Shown here one piece after another: positions 57,601-64,000 of a DNA stretch of 64,000 nucleotides; position 1 is the first letter of the stretch, and every line of letters starts with the position of its first letter. The translations under genes were made by a program, and so were the position numbers. The stretch spans positions 930,001 through 994,000 of the forward strand of contig CP021231.1 of the NCBI GenBank assembly GCA_003999685.1. Reading direction: 5' to 3'. The stretch comes from Taiwanofungus camphoratus (Eukaryota; Basidiomycota; Agaricomycetes; Polyporales; Taiwanofungaceae). A model generated the notes under the pieces. It was not told where the DNA came from. It searched no databases and was given only the letters and a program-made list of their open reading frames with translations.

Positions 57601-60304
57601 CCAATTTTGCATGAGGTATGTGTTACCGGGGGGTTCACCCTGGTAATGCTGCAGAAGCTTGGAGCGGTGTGCAGCGAAGGGTCGAAGAGGAGCGACGGTG
57701 ACGACGAGTCACGATCCTCGTTGGTCTTCAACTACAAGCCCTATGTAGTCGCGATAGTCTTTACGGGCTTCTTGAGGTGCGAGAAGATGTGTGAAGACTA
57801 GCGTGTATTGGTACTAATGCGTAGTACACTTCTAGGAAAGGATGAACGAAGAGAATACGACTAGGGGAACCTCCAACAGTGGGACCCCCCTTTATACTGC
57901 CACCATCAACCCCCAGGTATACTAGCAGCCCCCCAGAGACCGCATAAGGTGAGAGGAGTCAGCGGCCCGAAAGTACATAACTACCATGGCGTAAGCGGGG
58001 ACGGTCGGCCCGTCAGTCAATCTGGGTAAATAAGGTGTGGAAGGGATGCCGCGCGTCCATGGTGTGACAAACAAAGGGAAAGAAAAAATGAACACGTCTC
58101 TGGTCCTATCCGACAGTAACAGTATGCCCTGTGTCTCGCTAATGGCACTGCTATCTTCACTGGCAGCACCAAGATCATCACCGTCGGTGCTGCACTCATT
58201 GCCATCAGCACCACACTCATTGCTGATGGTGCCACAGTCATTGCTGCTGGTGCTGCAGTCATTGTCACCGGTGCTGCACTTATTGTCGACAGTGCCGCAC
58301 CCCTCACCGATGGTGCTGCACTCATCACCACCGGTGATATGACCTAGAGAGTCCTGAACTGTTGAGATGAACCTAGGGAGTAGATCCGATGCATCCCAAT
58401 GAGTAGAGAGAGCTAAAGCAGTGTGGTACCTGTGAAGGATACCAGAGGAAAAGGTAAGTGAGGGAACACGACAGAGAAACTACCTAGACCACTGTCAGGG
58501 GTCTAAACGTCTAGTGTGTGCAGAGGAGTAAGGGGCCAATGAATCCTGCACGACAGGATCTTATGCTGAGGTGTGGACAGTCTCAGAAAGGTAGGAGTGT
58601 GGTCTTCTAATTTGATGGCAGCAGGCTAGTCAAATGCCGGCCAGGTGCAAAGCAGTCAAAGGAACTGAGGGCGCACTGATGATAAACTGAGAACCGAAAG
58701 ATAAACCGAAAACTGATGTAATTGGGATAGGAGATACTGCTGAGGGCTGATGGCGTAGGAATGGGATGTAGGGCTGGCGTAGACGATGACTGATAGACTG
58801 GACTGTATGCAACACGTGCCTATAGGATATAATGAGGGCAGAGGCACATCAGATGAGGAGGAGGAGGGGGACTGGTTACTCAGACTGAAGTTACTCCAAC
58901 TTCAGGAACATAGAACGTAGAGGACGTAGAACTGCTGCAATATACGATATAATAGGACTGCTGGCCGATGATAGACGTAGATACAATGGAGAGGAACCTT
59001 GTCAGACTGTAGGGAAGCCTTAGAGCAGGGGAAACCCAAATCTGAACTCTGGGGGACAAGTCTGTAGATTCTGTGAGACAAGACAGAAGTGTGTATCTTC
59101 TCTGCCATTTGGTAGGTACAGGAGACTACATAAGGGGTCTGTGGTGTCAAAGTATCTTACGCAAAATAAAACTGAAGAAATCAAAAACAAACCAAAAATT
59201 GTAAAATCTAGGATCTGATCAGTGTACTATATGGGGAACTAAACTGAAGTAGGACATGAAACAGAGACACTGAATGCGGTAAAAAGGTTACTGGGGAATG
59301 GCACAGGGTGAGGGATGCTTATCTAGAGATCATCTATGGAAGATGGGCTATCTAACCAGACCTTGAGGAGAACAGGGACCTAAGAGTGCTGAACCATCAA
59401 GCCGATGCATAAGGGGTCTAGGCAATACCAAGGGATCATATGGACGTCATGAACAAGAGGCCAGGACTCCAAACTGAGGGACCGAGAACCAGAACCAAGG
59501 ACCAAAGACCAAAAACCAAAGTGGCTTTTCTCGGTTGATCTCAATCAAAGGCCCAGAGTCGTCAGAGGTCAGAAGGATGCTAGGAGAGGCTGCAGGCATG
59601 CATTCTAAAGCGTGAGGGACCACTTCTCTTCAACAGGACTTCTGGAGTGTCAGGCAGACCTTCTATCATTGGAAATCCCATTGTTCTTCCCAAATAGGAA
59701 GGCCAGATTGCCAAGGCGTGAGTAGACATATGCAGCGCACCTGCCTGCTGAGTTAGGGCACTCTCTAGTGATTGAATAGAGCTCTCTGTCCTTGTTATGA
59801 CATTCAGACTTCCAAAACCCGGCAGTACATTCCGAGAAAGGGGTGGGAGACCGAAAATACGCAAATTCAGGGCATGGAGTTGTACCAGACCTATCACCGG
59901 CACTGCACTCATCGCTGATGGTGCCGTGCCCCTCACTGATGGCACTGCACTCATCACCGACAGCACTGCACTCATCACTGACGGTGCTGCACCCATTGCC
60001 GATGGTGCCGCACCCCTTGCCACCGGCACTGTAACTATTTTTGACGGTACTGTGTTCATTCCTAACAGTGCCATTGGTATCATTGTGTGGTGATTCCCAA
60101 TTATCTGATTCTGGAATGAGCACACACAAGATCCTGTTCTTGAGCACACCTCTGAGGGCACCACTCACTCGGCACGTCATCTGGCCCTGGGTTTGTGAAG
60201 ACCAGAATGTCATCTGGCACCTCTCCCCCCTCTCCTTCCAACACCCAGTCATCCTCGGCCTTTTCCTCATCAGAGGACATCCCATCCTGTCCATCCAGGG
60301 TCAT
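54689..60304 (-). CDS. KDZ-family transposase, split by two LTR-type insertions
   Basis: DDE transposase of the Kyakuja-Dileera-Zisupton class. From 60304: MTLDGQDGMSSDEEKAEDDW, VLEGEGGEVPDDILVFTN, an intron, then a cysteine heptad array encoded by a 21-bp minisatellite (59897-60080 and 58140-58334), then KLGSPSEYIDRNHAFVVFGA, a CxC2-type zinc region (HWCGCVNAPRHEDQLLDMGL, CKTSTLNFYSRLRR, DWYQQFLRVTRQWSHLKDLM, VFFCAACPQPGVNLDPDW), the catalytic core (GFMMDGNFSAEHLKMRRPRN, MLLLYDINCQYGQYLLKQFQ, VKDISLFHVHGHQDACFIRY, VDGEILETLWSSLNKVSGSN) with the acidic residues expected for DDE chemistry, and a helical C-terminus (APSQADIQLRLAEKE, SAITPWAVSHEWLGVTVYRV, TWHWQEMQRGYVNGWSK). Exons are open on both sides of about seven short introns. 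The insertions at 57621-58121 and 58335-59896 and a Gypsy LTR two bases before the ATG must abolish or alter expression. Terminal repeats of the element were not found. Confidence 0.88.
57621..58121. mobile_element. Solo LTR, 501 bp, Gypsy-type, inside the KDZ gene
   Basis: Ends TGTTACC ... AGTAACA. GTATG flanks it on both sides (57616-57620 and 58122-58126). Same terminal bases as the solo LTR at 45963 but a different body, so a related, separate family. No coding region. Confidence 0.9.
58140..58334 (-). repeat. 21-bp minisatellite coding for cysteine heptads, first part
   Basis: About nine units of GGTGCTGCACTCATTGCCAT type on the plus strand. Read on the minus strand in the KDZ frame it gives units such as GDECSTI, NKCSTGD, NDCSTSS, NECGADG with Cys every seven residues. 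Continues at 59897. Confidence 0.8.
58335..59896. mobile_element. Solo-LTR-like element, copy 3 (1,562 bp)
   Basis: Starts TGATATGACCTAG and ends AGACCTATCA, flanked by CCGG on both sides (58331-58334 and 59897-59900). It is the uninterrupted sister of 49041-50942. Inserted exactly within the 21-bp minisatellite. No coding content of its own. Confidence 0.85.
59897..60080 (-). repeat. 21-bp minisatellite coding for cysteine heptads, second part
   Basis: About nine units; on the minus strand in the KDZ frame it reads NEHSTVK, NSYSAGG, KGCGTIG, NGCSTVS, DECSAVG, DECSAIS, EGHGTIS, DECSA. In phase with the part at 58140-58334 when one CCGG target copy is counted. Confidence 0.8.
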
Positions 60305-60306
60305 GG

Positions 60307-60783
60307 TGATACAAATTGGTATCTCGGATCCTATACGTTGCCTCACACGTGAGGGCCTGACCACGATAGAAGGTGGCGAGGTCTTATGGTCGATATGGAC
60401 CGAGTGTCGTGAAGTCCGTAGACTCGAGTGAGTATCACTCAGATGTGAGCGAGAGGATACAAGACACGAATATAGTGGTAACAAGATCAGACTTAAGGTC
60501 CGACCTAAGCTAAGTACATGGTATATATACAAATACCAATCATGAGCACGGACCAAGAACTACTCTAGGGCAGGAGGTCCGTTAATGTGGTACGACTATA
60601 GATAAATAGAAAGTGGTACGATCCGGGCGTATTAGCAATACGTATAAGTGATGAGGAATGTGGTAAGCGGCCCGGATATGAGTCAGAGTCCTATGTGTAA
60701 GCGGGGCCGAACCGGGGCCCATACAGTAATAGTCCATGTGTAAGCAATGACCGTGGTAATGACAAGAAATAGAAATTGTATCA
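60307..60783 (-). mobile_element. 3' LTR of the Gypsy element
   Basis: TGATACAAAT ... AATTGTATCA, 477 bp, with 10-base inverted ends. The adjacent TTACCCCCTTA (60784-60794) is a polypurine tract on the minus strand, as expected just upstream of a 3' LTR. The left flank is CATGG, which includes the ATG of the KDZ gene. Confidence 0.85.
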
Positions 60784-63700
60784 TTACCCCCTTACTAAGG
60801 TCGATCTCTGAACGACCCTACTTGATTTTCCGTTAAATAAAATGTTCATCAGCTGTACGGGTGTTTCACCGCGTACCGTGAGGGTGTTTCACCTCGAATC
60901 CCAATGAGAGTGTTTCATCTCGTTCCGTGTGAGACAGACAGCGACCGGGTAAGGACCCACGACATCGTGTAAGCCTTGTGCAATGTAGGCATGTGGGCGG
61001 CCGGGTAAGGACCCAGCACCGCTTGCAACCTACCGCCTCAAGCAAACAGTACCCCTACTGTTCACCATCCCTGTAATCCTCGAACCCATAGTCGTCCCAT
61101 TCATCGTCATTCATGTACGAGTTAGAGGGCGGGTCGTAAGTCCCACGACGGTAAACAGGTGGTGAAGAAATGACTTGGGGGAGGTGATAACTCGGTGGGG
61201 GAGGTGGGATGACTGGGGGAGGTGGGATGACTGGGGGAGGAGTGAATCGGCCGTCGGGGCCATGAGTAAAGGGGCCAATACTTGCCCCGGGTTCTGCAAG
61301 GTGTTGGTTGGGCAGTATACCCGGTCCGGATAAATGGTTGAGTGGTGGCCCAGGTGCGCGTGGGTGAGGGTGCGGGGTATCGATTCGGGATGGACCGGCC
61401 GTTGCGTTAGTGCGAGGGGTTGACGCCTCATTGACTCTGGGGCGGGATGGGGTAGGGGGAAGGGGTTGCTCTCTTCTGGACATGAGAACACGTGGAGGGT
61501 TGGTGGCTGACATGACCGGGATGGGTGCTTGCGTGGGACAGTGGATCGAATCGACTATCTCGCGACGACAATCTTCTCCTGAGGCAGGTAAGATGGGCGG
61601 CGCAGAAGCGTGGCGTGCTACTGTACACTCTCGGGATAGGTGTCCCGGGGCAGTGCGATGACATCTGGCACAAGTGTAGTCTGGGCAGTCACGTACCCAG
61701 TGCATCATACTGCCGCAGGCGTGGCAGCACCCTCGAGGTCTCCAGTTGGGTCCGGGGCGCATGTAGTTCGGGAGCGAGTCGATTCTACTAGGTACGGCTC
61801 CGATGGACTCTTGCCCGGCCGGGGTGTCGATGAAGGTTTGCAAGGGGTCTTCGGGTTCGGGTGGTGGGGTGGGCCCGCGCGTGACAATGTCGGGCTGAGA
61901 TCGTCGTATAAATCGGTTGTGGCTGGACCGTCGGTGCGGGGCGATCATGTCCTGGAGGTGGCGAGCCATGGACATGTCATCCATTCTTCTCATGGTGCGG
62001 ACCACCTTGAAGTCTAACTGCCAGATTTTGTTCTTCCATATGGCCAGTTGCTCTGTTGCGTCGTCTACCGCTCCTAGATATTGTAGCCTAGTGTCGATGT
62101 ACTCTCCGAATGCCTCTTGTTCATCCTGGTTGTTTCACGTGTTTGGTAGAGACACAAGTAGTCGTGCAATGTCCCTCGAGTGTCGAACCAGGATGTCGAG
62201 GAGGACGGGGTCCACATCGTAGATGCAATGCGGGTAGTAGATGACGTCGGCTTGTCGGGGTAGGGTGCCTTCTCCCGGTATGGGGTTGCGAAAGTGTGCG
62301 GCAGTTTGAAAGCCAAAGAGTGGGCCGTGACCAGAAGACGTCAAGGATGCCGATGACGAGGATTGTACTGCCGTAGGAGAGGTGGTCGTCTGAGGTGTGC
62401 GGGTAGCACGTCGAGTGGCGAGGAAGGCGCGGGCTCGGCCACGAGCGGCAGCTTGGGCGGTGGTGTTAGACTGGTGAGGCATGTTGCGAGCGGGTGGTAG
62501 TTTGTCCGACGGGAGTGAACTGGACTTAACTCAAGTTCTTTCTCCCCTTATATGCTCCCAGGAGTTCCTTCGCAGTACCGGCTAAATTTGCTTCTGGTTC
62601 CCATGAGTCATCCGCCGAAGAATATCCTTTCCACCTGACCCTGTACTCGCGGCGGTTCTTCCGTAAGTTCTCCCGATGTCCGATGATAGCTTCGACTTCG
62701 TAGTTATCTTTGCCTTTGATAAGTTCCGGGGGTGGTCTCGTGTAATTCTGGCCATGGATCTCCATCTCTGTATATGGTGATAGGAGGGTAGCGTGGAAAA
62801 CGGGGTGTACCCGCCATGTCTCCGGGAGTTTTAGTTTGTATGACACCGGGCCTAGGACTTCAATGATTTCGAAGGGTCCCTCTCTCTTGAGTGCTAACTT
62901 CCTGGAAGGGTACGGCAGTTTTAGGTTCTGAGAGTCGAGCCAAACCTGCTGTCCTTTACGAAAACCTTTCCCTCGTGGTTTGATCCGTTTCGCGAGTACT
63001 GCCTGGGCTAGCTCCATCGCCATGTGTGCTTGTTCTCTTATCTTCTGGAGGTTCTTCAAGCGATAAGCTGCGCCGGGTGTGTCCGATCCTTTGTGTACGA
63101 CGGGAATTCCTCACGGTTCGAAGCCCATCATGACTTTGAACGGCGACGTCTTGATCGTCGAATGTTCCCTGGAGTTGTGAGCGAATTGTGCCGCGCTGAG
63201 TAAGGAAGACCACTTGTCCGGGTTGTTGCTCGTGAAGCATCGAAGGTATACTTCGAGCTCCTGATTGACCCGTTCCGTTTCTCCGTCCGTTTGAGGGTGG
63301 AAAGCCGTGCTCATGGTGGATTGCACCCCTGTCATGCGGCATAGCTCTTGGAATATCTTTGATGCGAATTGTGGTCCACGATCGCTGATCACCTTGTCTG
63401 GGAGTCCAAACCATTTGTAGACCTCGTTGTAAAGGAGTTTCGCCGTTCCTTGCGCGTCAATAGTTTTGTTGCATGGAATGAAAATTACCCCTTTACTAAG
63501 GTCGTGGTCCACTACGACCAAAATTGAATCGTAGCCCCCCGAAGTTGGCAAATCCGTAATGAAATCGCAGCAGAATGTACTGAACGGAGTGGCGTGCTGC
63601 GCGGACTTGATCGGGAGTAGGGCTGGTCGGGTAGGGTGCGTGTTAGTTTTCATTTGTTGGCATGTGCCGCAACCTTTGACGTATTGCGTGACGAAGTCCG

Positions 63701-64000
63701 CCATACCGGGCCACCAGTAGTCCCGTCAGATAGACGAGAGCGTCTTCTGAATTCCAGGGTGGCCGGCAGAGGGGAGGTCGTGATAATTCGAGACCATTTG
63801 TCGTCGTAGATCCTTGTCTAGGGGAATATACACCCGATTGTCATAGAGGAGGTCTCCGTCCTGAATTGTCCAGTGGTCACTTGAGCCTTTTTGTGCATTG
63901 TGCATCCCTTCCAGATACATTGAATCATTTACGCCTGCTTCCGCGATGGAAGCCCTGAGACTCGTGTCTATGGCCGCTGCCCATACTTTGTCCGGTAGGA
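60307..64000 (-). mobile_element. Ty3/Gypsy chromovirus-like retroelement, partial at window edge
   Basis: Virus-like fossil running off the right edge. On the minus strand, from the right: the zinc-binding H2C2 region of integrase ([14 protein letters not shown] near 63650), the integrase core ([59 protein letters not shown]), a chromodomain (YRVRWKGYSSADDSWEPEAN, about 62560-62700), then a separate reading region at 61055-62482 with Arg/Pro-rich sequence and CCHC zinc knuckles (CHACGSMMHWVRDC, CARCHRTAPGHLSREC), the polypurine tract and the 3' LTR. Reverse transcriptase and the 5' LTR lie beyond 64000. The sequence is CpG-rich and only lightly decayed (about two or three breaks in this window), so it is probably recent. 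A zinc-knuckle region downstream of integrase is unusual. Confidence 0.9.

Noticed and set aside
61410-62017. Plus-strand open frames over the Gypsy element
   Set aside because: Complement of the zinc-knuckle region on the minus strand.
1-64000. tRNA, rRNA or riboswitch genes
   Set aside because: I looked for T-arm-like GGTTCGA contexts and cloverleaf pairing and found none that held up.

Overview
This window is from a filamentous basidiomycete, most likely an Agaricomycete (mushroom-forming fungus). Genes are interrupted by many short GT-AG introns of about 45-65 bases. The mobile fraction includes a KDZ (Kyakuja-Dileera-Zisupton) DNA transposon next to a TET/JBP dioxygenase gene, a pairing known from mushroom genomes. 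I cannot fix the genus.

Left part (1-40.3 kb) is gene-dense and ordinary. In order it holds: an alcohol oxidase of the GMC family (-, runs off the left edge), divergent from a malate dehydrogenase ending in the peroxisomal signal SKL (+); an Lte1-like RasGEF (+); a small unknown gene (-); a large family 2 glycosyltransferase of the hyaluronan/chitin synthase type (-); eIF2 gamma (+); a RING-CH membrane ubiquitin ligase (-); an RRM/RS splicing factor (-); a PPR-like large protein (+); a PDAP1/PP28-type phosphoprotein (-); the complex I LYR subunit NDUFA6/B14 (+); a basic, disordered KEN-box protein (-); a DUF1365 protein (+); RNA polymerase I subunit A49 (-); and the H3K36 methyltransferase SET2 (+). 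Noncoding stretches carry a 1.06 kb foldback element (33.46-34.52 kb), a pair of related inverted repeats (2.55 and 16.5 kb), and palindromes upstream of the glycosyltransferase.

Right part (40.3-64 kb) is a transposon landscape. It contains a decayed pogo-like fragment, a 2.5 kb imperfect palindrome split by a solo LTR, a zinc-cluster gene with one in-frame stop, a 34-bp minisatellite, then the block of main interest: a TET/JBP 2-oxoglutarate dioxygenase, an intact helical gene of unknown function, a 24-bp minisatellite and a KDZ transposase on the opposite strand. The transposase N-terminal part contains a 21-bp minisatellite that is read in frame as a cysteine-bearing heptad repeat. Three LTR-type insertions break up or abut this block, and a Ty3/Gypsy element with integrase and chromodomain runs off the right edge.

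The most striking signal is that 51.2-54.25 kb is almost free of CpG dinucleotides although its reading frames are largely open, and the KDZ gene is strongly CpG-poor. The neighbouring zinc-cluster gene, the Gypsy element and the housekeeping genes are not. This suggests a long history of cytosine methylation and deamination on the transposon that carries a DNA-cytosine-oxidising enzyme family. Boundaries of the KDZ element (no terminal repeats found) and several first exons remain unresolved.
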